Positions 33,122 to 41,624 of a stretch of DNA of 64,000 bases are shown here, in pieces. The translations under genes and the position numbers were made by a program. The notes under the pieces are model-generated. The model had not been told where the DNA came from, searched no databases, and worked only from the letters and a program-made list of their open reading frames with translations. This DNA is from Beduinella massiliensis (GTDB lineage Bacteria > Bacillota > Clostridia > Christensenellales > Aristaeellaceae), in contig NZ_LT963430.1 in assembly GCF_900199405.1 (NCBI RefSeq), positions 558,001 to 622,000 of the forward strand. The letters run 5' to 3'. Every line of letters begins with the position of its first letter. Position 1 is the first letter of the stretch.

Positions 33122-33826
33122 ATGTGCATTCGATTTGTGCTGAACGGCGACGAGATGCTGACCGGCTTTAACTTCGACATCGACCTGGGGGTGTGGGATC
33201 ATCGGATTCTTCTGGACGAGGACCGCTTTGCCATCGGCATCCGGCGGCCGGACGGCCTCTACCATTGCTACCACGGCGTAAACCGCAACGGGAATGCGGG
33301 CACGCTGCTCTACGTTCACGGCAGCCCGGCGGGCACGTTTGCGGACGGGCCCGGCTGCCTCACGATCGCCGACCTCACGGAGCGCTTTGTCAAGGGAGAA
33401 ATTTCCCTGGACGAGGCGCTGCGCGCGGTGCAGACGAAGCGGATCGTCTACGCGCCGGACGCGACCATGCAGGCGCTGCTATCGGACGCGCGGGGACGGG
33501 CGCTGACCGTCGAGCCGGGCGTCGGCTACCGCATGGAGTGGGCCCCGCTTTCCCTGCTCGCAAACGGTTCGTGCCTCGATCCCGAAAGCACGCGGCCCTT
33601 CGCCGTGCCGGGCGACGACCGCTACGAGCGGGCGCAGCGCCTGCTGTCCGGCCGCGGGCGCGGCTTCACCGCCGCGGATGCGCTGGAGGCGCTCCGGGAG
33701 GTAAGGCAGGAAGGGGAGTGGGCGACCCGCGTGTCCTTCGTCTACGCGCCGGGGCGCAATACCGTCTATTATGTGCTCAACAACCGCTTTGACGAGGTGT
33801 CAAAGCACGAATTTGCGGCGCGCTGA
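33122..33826 (+). CDS. Ntn-type linear amide C-N hydrolase (choloylglycine hydrolase-like)
   Basis: 234 aa. ATG 33122 is chosen over 33113 because GGAGAGG is 9 nt before the former but touches the latter; the chosen start makes Cys the second residue (MCIRFVLNGDEM). After Met removal this would be the N-terminal nucleophile typical of penicillin V acylase/bile salt hydrolase relatives. TGFNFDID matches the family GRNFDW-type motif with its Asp. GVNRNGNAGTLLYVHGS fits the GxNxxG region, and YVLNNRFDE lies near the C-terminus. The protein is shorter than the usual 310-330 residues. Substrate unknown. Followed 18 nt later by a Vat-like acetyltransferase, so possibly a two-gene operon. Confidence 0.65.
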   Translation: MCIRFVLNGDEMLTGFNFDIDLGVWDHRILLDEDRFAIGIRRPDGLYHCYHGVNRNGNAGTLLYVHGSPAGTFADGPGCLTIADLTERFVKGEISLDEALRAVQTKRIVYAPDATMQALLSDARGRALTVEPGVGYRMEWAPLSLLANGSCLDPESTRPFAVPGDDRYERAQRLLSGRGRGFTAADALEALREVRQEGEWATRVSFVYAPGRNTVYYVLNNRFDEVSKHEFAAR

Positions 33827-33844
33827 GCGCCGGGGAGGCCATGT

Positions 33845-34468
33845 ATGTTTCCAGATCGGATTTACCCCCGCACGGGGGACGCGCAGACCGTATACCTGAA
33901 AAACGTCGTGAAAAACCCCGCCATTTCCGTGGGGGAATTTACGATTTACAACGACTTTGAGCGGGACCCACGGGATTTCGAGCGCAGCAACGTGCTCTAC
34001 CACTACCCCGTCAACCGCGACAGGCTCGCCGTCGGGAAGTTCTGCTCCATCGCCTGCGGCGCGAAGTTCCTGTTCAACAGCGCTAACCACGCGCTCGGCG
34101 CGCTGTCCACCTATCCGTTCCCGCTCTTCTACGAGGCCTGGGGGCTGGACAAGCAGGACGTGGCCTCGGCGTGGGACAACAAGGGCGACATCGTCGTCGG
34201 TAACGACGTGTGGATCGGCTATGAGGCGGTGATCCTCGCCGGGGTCACCATCGGGGACGGCGCGGTCATCGCGGCCCGCGCGGTGGTGACGCGGGACGTC
34301 GCCCCGTACACGATCGTGGGCGGCGTGCCAGCCAAGCCGATCCGCCGGCGCTTTGACGAGGCGACCGTGTCGGCTTTATTGGAACTGAAGTGGTGGGATT
34401 GGCCCGCAAAACGCATCGCGCAAAACCTCGGCGCGATCCGGGCCGGACAGGTCGAGGCGCTTCGCTGA
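33845..34468 (+). CDS. Xenobiotic acetyltransferase, Vat/CatB family (left-handed beta helix)
   Basis: 207 aa. Hexapeptide repeats ([56 protein letters not shown]) form a left-handed beta helix. The catalytic His is residue 82 in [14 protein letters not shown], exactly where VatD has His82. C-terminal [12 protein letters not shown] is standard. GGGGAGG lies 6 nt upstream. Members acetylate streptogramin A or chloramphenicol, but chromosomal homologues often have unknown substrates, so resistance is not proven. Confidence 0.9.
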   Translation: MFPDRIYPRTGDAQTVYLKNVVKNPAISVGEFTIYNDFERDPRDFERSNVLYHYPVNRDRLAVGKFCSIACGAKFLFNSANHALGALSTYPFPLFYEAWGLDKQDVASAWDNKGDIVVGNDVWIGYEAVILAGVTIGDGAVIAARAVVTRDVAPYTIVGGVPAKPIRRRFDEATVSALLELKWWDWPAKRIAQNLGAIRAGQVEALR

Positions 34469-35132
34469 GCGCGCGGCTACAGGATGAAAGCGGCCCTGAA
34501 AATCGGGGCCGCGATTTTGTTCTTTTACGGGCTGGAAAGTCCGCAAACCGCCGGATATTCCCGCCGCCGTTCGGTTCTCTATGTATGCAGTTTGAAGGGT
34601 GGGAGCATCATTCGTCTGGCAACAGGTATTCAGCAAAGGGGGCTTCACGTGACTTATCTCCTGACGCCAGAATACAGCGGATGCACATACGTACTACGAT
34701 TGGTTCATTCATTCCGACACAATCAATATAAAGTGTACCTCTCCATGATGAATACTCTGGGGATAGAGGACGAAAGTCCTGTGAGGGCCCTGCTTTAGAC
34801 GAATTTTCGTTTGGGGGTCTCTTTTCCCCTGTTGAAAAGCACAGTCGATATTCTCAAAAACTGAGGTTTGGTCTATGGATTTGTTTAAGTAGCGTAGAGC
34901 CTTTACTTTATATCCACGAAGAGGCAAAGTGGACGTGGCTTGTAACAAAGGGAATGACCACACATTCATCCATCTCACACATGGAATGGTCAACGCCCTA
35001 TCGTTCACAGTTCCAGGAGTCTTAATCTTTTAGCAGAACACATCGATAGCTAGGCATTATTTGTAATTGTGCAGGAAGTTCGCGTTTTTTATTTATGCCG
35101 AAAAACGGCTGTTTGTGCCGGGGTACTCTGTT

Positions 35133-35161
35133 TTGCGTAAAAATATAGTGTAAAATATAAG
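35133..35161 (+). promoter_or_regulatory. Promoter-like sequence before a small ORF
   Basis: TTGCGT (35133-35138), 17 bp, TATAAG (35156-35161), then GAAGGGG and an ATG at 35184. Confidence 0.45.
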
Positions 35162-35183
35162 GATATGATAGAAGGGGCGCCTA

Positions 35184-35378
35184 ATGAACCGGCTCATACC
35201 TTGGGCGTTGCATCGGGGTGTGTTTACGGGTAATGTGGCGCAAGGAAAACAAGTGGGTCGGCATGGATCTTTTGAAGCACCCGTATCTGAGAGCGCAAAG
35301 GACCGCTTAGACGTTTCATGCTTTAAACAGATTAGGAAAGGGATGATTCCATGGATGGATGAACTTGACGCTTTTTAA
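35184..35378 (+). CDS. Possible small protein, unrecognised
   Basis: 64 aa (MNRLIPWALHRGVF...). It is supported only by a promoter-like sequence 22 bp upstream and a GAAGGGG site 7 nt from the ATG. No motif, signal peptide or membrane segment is seen. It may be a remnant. Confidence 0.3.
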   Translation: MNRLIPWALHRGVFTGNVAQGKQVGRHGSFEAPVSESAKDRLDVSCFKQIRKGMIPWMDELDAF

Positions 35379-35454
35379 TATTGTTCTCGGCAAACTTGTT
35401 ATGTCCGAATAAGAGCTTTGCGCTCTCATTCGGATTCTGTGGAGGGACGTCAAT

Positions 35455-36537
35455 ATGAAAAAAATGATGGCTGCCGTTTTCGTGATTTCTTCCTTGATAT
35501 GTTCAGGACCGTTTGCTAAAAGTGAGACAAATCTGTATACATATCCGGAGTTATATAGCCAGGCTCAAACAGATTGGGTTGAGACATATTATGCGTACGA
35601 TAGGGAAATTCAAATTAACGTAAGGTTTAATATGCCAGAAGTATACAAGCTTCCGGTTCTGAAAGTTCAAAGGCAAAAGCCGATATCCGATTCTGTTCTG
35701 AAAGATTTTCAAAATCAATTTACATGTGAGAGGATTACAAACAATCCAGGACAGCTTTCAATCGTCTGCAACGACGTACATAAGGAAATACTGGAAATGA
35801 GATCTGATTATTCAATATTAACTATAGATTTCGATTTAGATGAATTGAAACAATCAAATAATGCAGTTCCTGAAGTAAATCTATCGCAAGTGGAAGAGAT
35901 ACTGAGCTTTTTTGAATATCAAAAGAACTTTCTTTTGCAGCAAAACTCGGTATCTTTATCAGCCCCAGTTCAGGCTTCATATAATCGTTATGTGGATTGC
36001 GATGGACGACCACTGTCAGAAAGCGGGTTTTATGCCTTTGCATTTAACCAGCTTATCTATGATATTCCGGTTTTGAGTAATATTCGAGCGCATTATCGTA
36101 ATCCAATAAAAAGCGAGAACGGAATATATTTGATGGCGAACAGATTTTATTGTAAAAATAGCGAAAGCTTTAATTTGAATTTAAATTTGCTTGAGGAGCT
36201 GGAGTGCGCAATGGAGGATATGCCCGTGTGCTCGATTGAAAAAATAAAAAGCACTTGTGAGCAACTGATCGACAAAGGCTTAGTAAGAGGTATTCAAAGC
36301 ATAGAGCTTGGATATGTGCTCTACGACGATAAAGAGGACGGAAGCTTTTTTTGGGCGGTGCCTACATGGTTGGTGCGCTGTGAATACTTTGATTCCCCGG
36401 AGAAAGAGTGGGGAGAAAAGGCTCCGGAAACTCGAACCACATCCACTTTAGCTATTAATTCGCAGGATGGGACATTCTATGATCTTTTGTCAGAAGAGGC
36501 AAGCCGATCGGTTTGTCCAACGATTATTCCGTTTTAA
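35455..36537 (+). CDS. Secreted protein of unknown function, AT-rich gene
   Basis: 360 aa. Signal peptide MKKMMAAVFVISSLICSGPFAKSE; no clear lipobox. GTGGAGGGACGTCAAT precedes the ATG. The C-terminal third (IKSTCEQLIDKGLVRGIQSI, ELGYVLYDDKEDGSFFWAVP, TWLV, STLAINSQDGTFYD) has the layout of two-lobe secreted Firmicute proteins that end in a PepSY-like fold. The protein at 49519-50532 has the same layout (YVPYRTNPWEE, YELIPAWHFGV, SAIDGKML), so the two are probably distant homologues. Codon use and GC are far below neighbours, suggesting transfer. Function unknown. Confidence 0.8.
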   Translation: MKKMMAAVFVISSLICSGPFAKSETNLYTYPELYSQAQTDWVETYYAYDREIQINVRFNMPEVYKLPVLKVQRQKPISDSVLKDFQNQFTCERITNNPGQLSIVCNDVHKEILEMRSDYSILTIDFDLDELKQSNNAVPEVNLSQVEEILSFFEYQKNFLLQQNSVSLSAPVQASYNRYVDCDGRPLSESGFYAFAFNQLIYDIPVLSNIRAHYRNPIKSENGIYLMANRFYCKNSESFNLNLNLLEELECAMEDMPVCSIEKIKSTCEQLIDKGLVRGIQSIELGYVLYDDKEDGSFFWAVPTWLVRCEYFDSPEKEWGEKAPETRTTSTLAINSQDGTFYDLLSEEASRSVCPTIIPF

Positions 36538-37082
36538 ACCCTGGCAAAAAATAATAGCGCACGATTCCTGGTGCTTTTTGTTATGGCATTATGTTATTTG
36601 CATATATAGGGCTATCGGCTGTTGCTTGCTTCCGGCGGGTTTGCTATGCGTCTGGGATGGACATCCGCTATTTGAAAAAAGAGGCTTTCAAGCGCGTCTG
36701 CGGTTTGAGGCCTTTTTGTTGTGTTATAAGAAGGAACGGCGACCGCATGCCTGCATGGTGGCGTTAGCCGCGCCGTCACGCAAACGTACAAAAAAATACG
36801 ATGTGCTCGTAAGGCTAGCGGATTCCTATGATTGATCGTTGCATTCTGCACGCAAACGCGCCTGCGCTGATTTCACCGCGCGGCCAATGAAAAAAGCTTT
36901 CGCGGCTTCCCCTCCGGCCGCGGTTTACGCCTTGTGGCGATGCGACGCCATTTCAGCCCGCGCTCCCGTCTAAATTCTACAAAACGCGCGAAAATGCTTG
37001 CTTTTGCGCCCTGCGTGCTCTATACTTAATCATTAATTCCATAACCATTCAGTGCTGTGACAGAGAAAGAGGAGGACATCAG
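36538..37082. other. Gap before guaB
   Basis: 545 bp without a credible gene. Weak hairpins followed by T-runs near 36570-36583 and 36679-36722 could end the upstream transcript. A GCGGC/GCCGC stem lies near 36904-36925. No purine-riboswitch core was found. Confidence 0.4.
36998..37026 (+). promoter_or_regulatory. guaB promoter
   Basis: TTGCTT (36998-37003), 17 bp, TATACT (37021-37026), 57 nt before the guaB ATG. Confidence 0.7.
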
Positions 37083-38591
37083 ATGGCTTACTTTTACGAT
37101 GAACCATCGCATACCTTCAGTGAATATCTGCTGATTCCCGGCTATTCGTCGGCCGATTGCATCCCCTCCCGGGTGTCGCTGAAGACGCCGGTCGTGAAGT
37201 TCCGCAAGGGCGAGGAACCTTCGCTGACCATGAATATCCCGCTCGTTTCCGCGGTCATGCAGTCCGTATCGGACGACAAGATGGCCATCGCCCTGGCGCG
37301 CGAGGGCGGCATCTCCTTCATCTACGGCTCGCAGACGGTCGAGCAGCAGGCCGACATGGTCCGCCGCGTGAAGAGCTACAAGGCGGGCTTCGTGCAGAGC
37401 GATTCCAACATCCGCCCCGACCAGACGCTCGCGGACGTGCTTGCGCTCAAGGCGCGCACCGGCCACTCCACCGTGGCCGTCACCGACGACGGCACCCAGA
37501 ACGGCAAGCTGATCGGCATCGTCACCAGCCGCGATTACCGCGTGAGCCGCATGGACCCCGGCACGCAGGTGCGCGAATTCATGACGCCCATCGAAAACGT
37601 CATCTACGCCAAGGAAGGCATCAGCCTGAAGGAAGCCAACAACGTCATTTGGGATCACAAGCTCAACGCGCTGCCGATCCTGAGCGAAGAGGGCCGCCTG
37701 GTGGCGTTCGTGTTCCGCAAGGACTACGATTCGCACAAGGGCAACCCGGACGAGCTGCTCGACGCGCAGAAGCGCTACGTCGTCGGCGCGGGCATCAACA
37801 CGCGCGACTACGAGCAGCGCGTGCCCGCGCTGGTGGAGGCGGGCGCGGACGTGCTGTGCATCGACTCCTCCGAGGGCTACACCGAATGGCAGCGCCGCAC
37901 GCTCTCCTTCATCCGCGAGCGCTACGGCGACGCGGTGAAGGTCGGCGCGGGCAACGTCGTGGACCGCGACGGCTTCCGCTTCCTGGCCGAGGCGGGCGCG
38001 GACTTCGTGAAGGTCGGCATCGGCGGCGGCTCCATCTGCATCACGCGAGAGACGAAGGGCATCGGCCGCGGCCAGGCGACGGCGGTGATCGAGGTGGCCC
38101 GCGCGCGCGACGAGTACTTCAAGGAGACGGGCGTGTACGTGCCGATCTGCTCCGACGGCGGCATCGTGCACGACTACCACATCACCCTGGCGCTGGCCAT
38201 GGGCAGCGACTTCTGCATGCTGGGCCGCTACTTCTCCCGCTTCGACGAGAGCCCGACCAACAAGGTCATGGTGAACGGCAACTACATGAAGGAATACTGG
38301 GGCGAGGGCAGCGCCCGCGCGCGCAACTGGCAGCGCTACGACAAGGGCGGCGCGAGCAAGCTCTCGTTTGAAGAGGGCGTGGACTCCTACGTGCCCTACG
38401 CGGGCAGCCTGCACGACAACGTGGGCCTCACGCTGGCGAAGGTGCGCTCCACGATGTGCAACTGCGGCGCGCTCACGATTCCGGAATTGCAGGAGAAGGC
38501 CAAGCTGACGCTGGTTTCCTCCGTCAGCATCGTAGAGGGCGGCGCGCACGACGTGGTGCTCAAGGACAATTCGGCCACGCAGGTGAAGTAA
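37083..38591 (+). CDS. guaB: Inosine-5'-monophosphate dehydrogenase
   Basis: 502 aa. Oxidises IMP to XMP with NAD+, the committed step to GMP. A TIM barrel is interrupted by two CBS domains (about residues 100-215: [28 protein letters not shown]). The active-site loop is [20 protein letters not shown], with Cys attacking IMP; the loop differs from the commonest GIGPGSICTTR form. The flap has [24 protein letters not shown] precedes the ATG. Followed by a strong terminator and then a GMP-synthase-like gene. Confidence 0.95.
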   Translation: MAYFYDEPSHTFSEYLLIPGYSSADCIPSRVSLKTPVVKFRKGEEPSLTMNIPLVSAVMQSVSDDKMAIALAREGGISFIYGSQTVEQQADMVRRVKSYKAGFVQSDSNIRPDQTLADVLALKARTGHSTVAVTDDGTQNGKLIGIVTSRDYRVSRMDPGTQVREFMTPIENVIYAKEGISLKEANNVIWDHKLNALPILSEEGRLVAFVFRKDYDSHKGNPDELLDAQKRYVVGAGINTRDYEQRVPALVEAGADVLCIDSSEGYTEWQRRTLSFIRERYGDAVKVGAGNVVDRDGFRFLAEAGADFVKVGIGGGSICITRETKGIGRGQATAVIEVARARDEYFKETGVYVPICSDGGIVHDYHITLALAMGSDFCMLGRYFSRFDESPTNKVMVNGNYMKEYWGEGSARARNWQRYDKGGASKLSFEEGVDSYVPYAGSLHDNVGLTLAKVRSTMCNCGALTIPELQEKAKLTLVSSVSIVEGGAHDVVLKDNSATQVK

Positions 38592-38604
38592 AACCGCATA
38601 TTGA

Positions 38605-38634
38605 GCCCGCCCCGCCGAAGGGGCGGGCGTTTTT
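38605..38634 (+). terminator. Intrinsic terminator after guaB
   Basis: GCCCGCCCC / GGGGCGGGC (38605-38628) followed by GTTTTT. Confidence 0.9.
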
Positions 38635-38655
38635 GCGCCTTTTACGGCGGTCTGC

Positions 38656-38678
38656 CCGTATATATCGCACGTATACGG
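38656..38678. promoter_or_regulatory. Inverted repeat before the GMP-synthase-like gene
   Basis: CCGTATA (38656-38662) and TATACGG (38672-38678), perfect 7-bp arms with a 9-bp centre. The position, about 100 bp before the CDS, suits an operator. Confidence 0.4.
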
Positions 38679-38781
38679 CACAGAATACGCAGGGGTTTAT
38701 CTGCATGGAAGGAAAATGCCGCCTTTACGCAGAATAAATAAAGAATCGGAAATCTGCCTGTACGCCGGAGGAGGAACAGCC

Positions 38782-40236
38782 ATGCGGGATATGATCCTGG
38801 TAGTGGACTATCAACACGATTTTTGCCGCAACATCGCGCGCAAGCTGCGCGCCGAGCACATCTACTGCAAGGTGGTCGCGCGGGATACGGCGGTGGAGCA
38901 GCTCAGGGCGCAGGAGGCTTCCGGCGTCATCCTGGCGGGCGGGGTGGAGGACTGCGAAAATACGCAGGAGCAGCTCGCCGACTGCTCGCGCATCGTGTCG
39001 CTCGGCCTGCCGGTGCTCGCGATGGGCAGCGCCTCGCTGCTGCTGCTCGGCGCGCTGGGCGGCGAGGCGGGCGAGGTGTGCGTCCGGGAGCAGGCCCAGT
39101 CCGTGCGCTACGCCGACATCCCGCTCTTCGACGGCATTTTGGAGGGGGAGCGCTGGCTGAACTGCGCGCGCACGCTGTCGCTGCCGCCGGAGGTCACGGC
39201 CATCGCCCAGTGCGAGGCGGGAACGGTCGCGTTCGGCCACAGCCACCAGCCGCTCTACGGCGTGCAGTTCCAGGTGGAGCAGAACGACCCGGACGGCATG
39301 GCGATCCTCTCCAACTTCGCCCAGCGCATCTGCCGGTGCACCACCTGGTGGTCCACCGAGGCGTTCATCGAGCGCAGCCAGAGCGAGATATTGCGCGTGG
39401 CGGGGGAAGGGCGCGCGCTGTGCGCGGTGAGCGGCGGCGTGGATTCCACCGTCTGCGCGCTGCTGACCTATCGGGCGCTGGGCGCGCGCATGCAGGCCGT
39501 GATCGTGGACAACGGCCTCCTGCGGACGGGCGAGGCCGACGCGGCCTACGCCATGCTCTCGGACATGGACATCTCCACCGCGCGCGTGGACGTATCGCGC
39601 GAGGTGTTTGAGGCGCTGAAGGGGCTCTCCGACATGGAGGAAAAGCGCCGCGCGGTCATGGACGTCATGAACGGGGCGGTCGATTCCTTCGCCCGCTCCA
39701 TGGGCGGCGTGCAGGTGATGGTGCAGGGCACCAATTACTCCGACATCATGGCCGGGCACCTGCCGGAGCGCTCGCCGGAGGGAGACATGCGCATCGTGCT
39801 GCCGCTGCGCGAGCTTTTTAAGGACGAGGTGCGCCGCGTGGCGGAGCAGCTCAGCCTGCCGGGCGAGGCGTCGCGCCGGCCGCCCTTCCCGGCGGCGGGG
39901 CTCGCGATGCGCATCGTGGGCGAGACGACGCCGGAGCGCGTGGCCATCCTGCGCGCGGCGGACGCGATCTTCACGGAGGAGATTCGCGCTTCCGGGCAGG
40001 ACAAGCGGCTTTCAAAGTACTTCCCCACGCTCGCGGGGGGCGCGCAGGCGGGGTTCGCGGGCGAGCTCATCGTGCTGCGCGCGGTGCACGCGAGCGACAG
40101 CAAGATGCTGCCCGCGCGGCTGGCCTACGACCTGACCGAGCGCGTGACCGAGCGCATTTTGGAGACGGTGCCGGGCGTGAGCCGCGTGCTTTACGACCTG
40201 ACGCCCAGCTCCGAGCAGGGCGAGGGGTTCCAGTAA
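38782..40236 (+). CDS. Divergent GMP synthase-like protein with degenerate glutaminase domain
   Basis: 484 aa from ATG 38782 (GGAGGAGGAAC upstream). It has the GuaA layout: class I amidotransferase-like domain (about 1-185), ATP pyrophosphatase domain with an intact PP-loop (CAVSGGVDSTVCALL, 214-228) and a dimerisation domain. In the first domain the nucleophile motif (GxCxG in GuaA) reads LAMGSAS (79-85), without Cys, and the catalytic His position reads VQFQVE (Gln164). In the synthetase part the KSHHN loop is replaced by GHLPERSPEGD, RQPFPGPGL by RPPFPAAGL, and the C-terminal IEWE by QGEGFQ. It therefore may use free ammonia or have a different substrate. It lies 190 bp after guaB but behind its terminator. 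Confidence 0.8.
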   Translation: MRDMILVVDYQHDFCRNIARKLRAEHIYCKVVARDTAVEQLRAQEASGVILAGGVEDCENTQEQLADCSRIVSLGLPVLAMGSASLLLLGALGGEAGEVCVREQAQSVRYADIPLFDGILEGERWLNCARTLSLPPEVTAIAQCEAGTVAFGHSHQPLYGVQFQVEQNDPDGMAILSNFAQRICRCTTWWSTEAFIERSQSEILRVAGEGRALCAVSGGVDSTVCALLTYRALGARMQAVIVDNGLLRTGEADAAYAMLSDMDISTARVDVSREVFEALKGLSDMEEKRRAVMDVMNGAVDSFARSMGGVQVMVQGTNYSDIMAGHLPERSPEGDMRIVLPLRELFKDEVRRVAEQLSLPGEASRRPPFPAAGLAMRIVGETTPERVAILRAADAIFTEEIRASGQDKRLSKYFPTLAGGAQAGFAGELIVLRAVHASDSKMLPARLAYDLTERVTERILETVPGVSRVLYDLTPSSEQGEGFQ

Positions 40237-40299
40237 AAATGGAGCGGCTTTATCCGCGATTTCGGTAAAACTGCTTTGACGGCGGCATACCCGCCGCGC

Positions 40300-40349
40300 G
40301 AAGCCCCCTGCCGTGGGATCCCCCCTGCGGCGGAGGGCTTCTTTTTTTT
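40300..40349 (+). terminator. Intrinsic terminator after the GMP-synthase-like gene
   Basis: GAAGCCC...CTGCCG pairs with CGGCGGAGGGCTTC; a run of eight T follows (40342-40349). Confidence 0.88.
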
Positions 40350-40370
40350 GTCCCCTAAAGCCGACGAAAA

Positions 40371-40429
40371 AGATATTTATAACTTTAATGTTAGAAATAT
40401 CTTGACAACGCGACGAGGCGTGCTATAAT
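40371..40429 (+). promoter_or_regulatory. Promoter and operator of the SorC regulator gene
   Basis: TTGACA (40402-40407), 16 bp, TATAAT (40424-40429). Directly upstream, AGATATTT (40371-40378) and AAATATCT (40395-40402) form a perfect 8-bp inverted repeat that abuts the -35. This fits autoregulation or control by another factor. Confidence 0.8.
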
Positions 40430-40525
40430 GTGTGCATAGATGATGAAAACAAGCCGATAAGTTATTGCATGTTTGCTTTCTGCATCCCCGCGGTGCCGGA
40501 TTGGATTGCGAGGTAGGGTGAATTG

Positions 40526-41461
40526 ATGACGGAGGAATTTCGGATTTATCACGTGGCGAAGCTTTACTACATCGACCACATGAAGCAAAACGATATAGCG
40601 GAAATGCTCTCCATTTCCCCGATGCTGGTATCCCGCATCTTGAAAAGGGCGGAACAGGAAGGCATCGTCACATTTCAGGTGCGCTCGCCGAACCAGCTGG
40701 ACTGGCAGCTGGGCGCGCGGCTGAAGGAAAAGTTCAGGGGGCTGAAGGAGGCGCTCGTGGTGCACGCGCCGGCGGAAGCGGACATGCGCGCGCAGATCGG
40801 CCAGACGGCCGCGGCGTACATTCTGGACGTGGCGAAGGACGACTCCATCCTGGGCATATCCTGGGGGCGGAACATCTGCGAGGTCGCCAAGGCGCTGCCG
40901 CTGTCGCCGCACCCCGGAATGCAGGTCGTGCAAATGTCCGGCGGCTTCCTGTGCGACACGGACTACATGATGATGCCTTCCAACCTGGTCAAGCTGGTCA
41001 GCGAGCGCCTGCAGTGCGGGGCCGTCTTCCTCAACGCGCCGCTCTACGTGTCCTCCGAGGAGGCGGGAAGGCTCCTCGCGCAGGACCCCATGTACCGGTA
41101 CATCCAGTCCCTGGCGCAAAGGTGCGACATCACGCTGTACGGTCTGTCCTGTATCGAGGCGTCCTCGACCACCACGCGGGTCGGCGTGCTGAGCGAGGAT
41201 TCCATGGCGGAGCTGGCGGCGCGGGGCGCTGTCGGGGATATCATGGGGCACTTTATCGACGCGCAGGGCGAATTTGTCGATTGGTCGGGCCGCAACTGCC
41301 AAATGGGCGTTTCGCTTTCCACGGTCTCCGCGGCGGCGCACGCGATTTGTGTGGCGGCGGAGCCGGAGAAGGCCGGCGTGATGCGCTGCGCCATTCAAAG
41401 GGGATATACCAACACGGTGGTGATTTCATCGCAGCTGGCGGAAAGGCTGCTTGCGCTGTGA
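40526..41461 (+). CDS. SorC/DeoR-type sugar-binding transcriptional regulator
   Basis: 311 aa from ATG 40526, with AGGTAGGG upstream. N-terminal HTH: YYIDHMKQNDIAEMLSISPM then LVSRILKRAEQEGIV. The effector domain is the SorC sugar-phosphate-binding fold (GQTAAAYILDVAKDDSILGI, SWGRNICEVAKAL, GAVGDIMGHFIDAQGEFVD). Such regulators sense phosphorylated sugars or trioses. It is first in the locus, followed by dhaL, dhaK, an importer, an aldolase and GH127, which it probably controls. Confidence 0.93.
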   Translation: MTEEFRIYHVAKLYYIDHMKQNDIAEMLSISPMLVSRILKRAEQEGIVTFQVRSPNQLDWQLGARLKEKFRGLKEALVVHAPAEADMRAQIGQTAAAYILDVAKDDSILGISWGRNICEVAKALPLSPHPGMQVVQMSGGFLCDTDYMMMPSNLVKLVSERLQCGAVFLNAPLYVSSEEAGRLLAQDPMYRYIQSLAQRCDITLYGLSCIEASSTTTRVGVLSEDSMAELAARGAVGDIMGHFIDAQGEFVDWSGRNCQMGVSLSTVSAAAHAICVAAEPEKAGVMRCAIQRGYTNTVVISSQLAERLLAL

Positions 41462-41502
41462 CGGTGGAAGGGCATCGGAAGGCCGAGCCATCATTTGAAA
41501 GT

Positions 41503-41598
41503 ATACTTTTTGTGATAAGCCCTTGGCGCTGATAAATGCTCCTTTGCAGGAACATTTGAGGCGCTTTTTTTCTTTTGGGCCTCTGTCACAAAAAGTAT
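41503..41598. promoter_or_regulatory. Pair of inverted 13-bp sites between sorC and dhaL
   Basis: ATACTTTTTGTGA (41503-41515) and its exact reverse complement TCACAAAAAGTAT (41586-41598) are 70 bp apart. They flank the likely dhaL promoter region. Two facing sites suit looping by a tetrameric SorC-family repressor; an RNA stem is the alternative. Confidence 0.65.
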
Positions 41599-41624
41599 CA
41601 TTTATTGGAGGGAGGGGATACAGC

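Larger units (their letters stand above)
34469..35454. other. Long AT-shifted gap without a clear gene
   Basis: 986 bp. GC content drops sharply from about 34560 onward. Open frames here (for example 34484-34798 on + and 34709-35008 on -) show no recognisable motifs. A promoter-like pair and one small ORF are listed separately. Just before the next gene, CCGAAT (35405-35410) pairs with ATTCGG (35428-35433) around an inner GAGC/GCTC stem. I read the stretch as degraded or recently acquired DNA. Confidence 0.5.

Noticed and set aside
33845-34468. Certain streptogramin or chloramphenicol resistance gene
   Set aside because: The fold and His82 are clear, but substrate cannot be told from sequence; many chromosomal homologues do not confer resistance.
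34709-35008. 99-residue minus-strand frame in the AT-rich island
   Set aside because: No ribosome binding site, no recognisable motif; likely chance.
36598-37080. Purine or guanidine riboswitch before guaB
   Set aside because: I could not find the conserved core of either class; only weak hairpins and a promoter are present.
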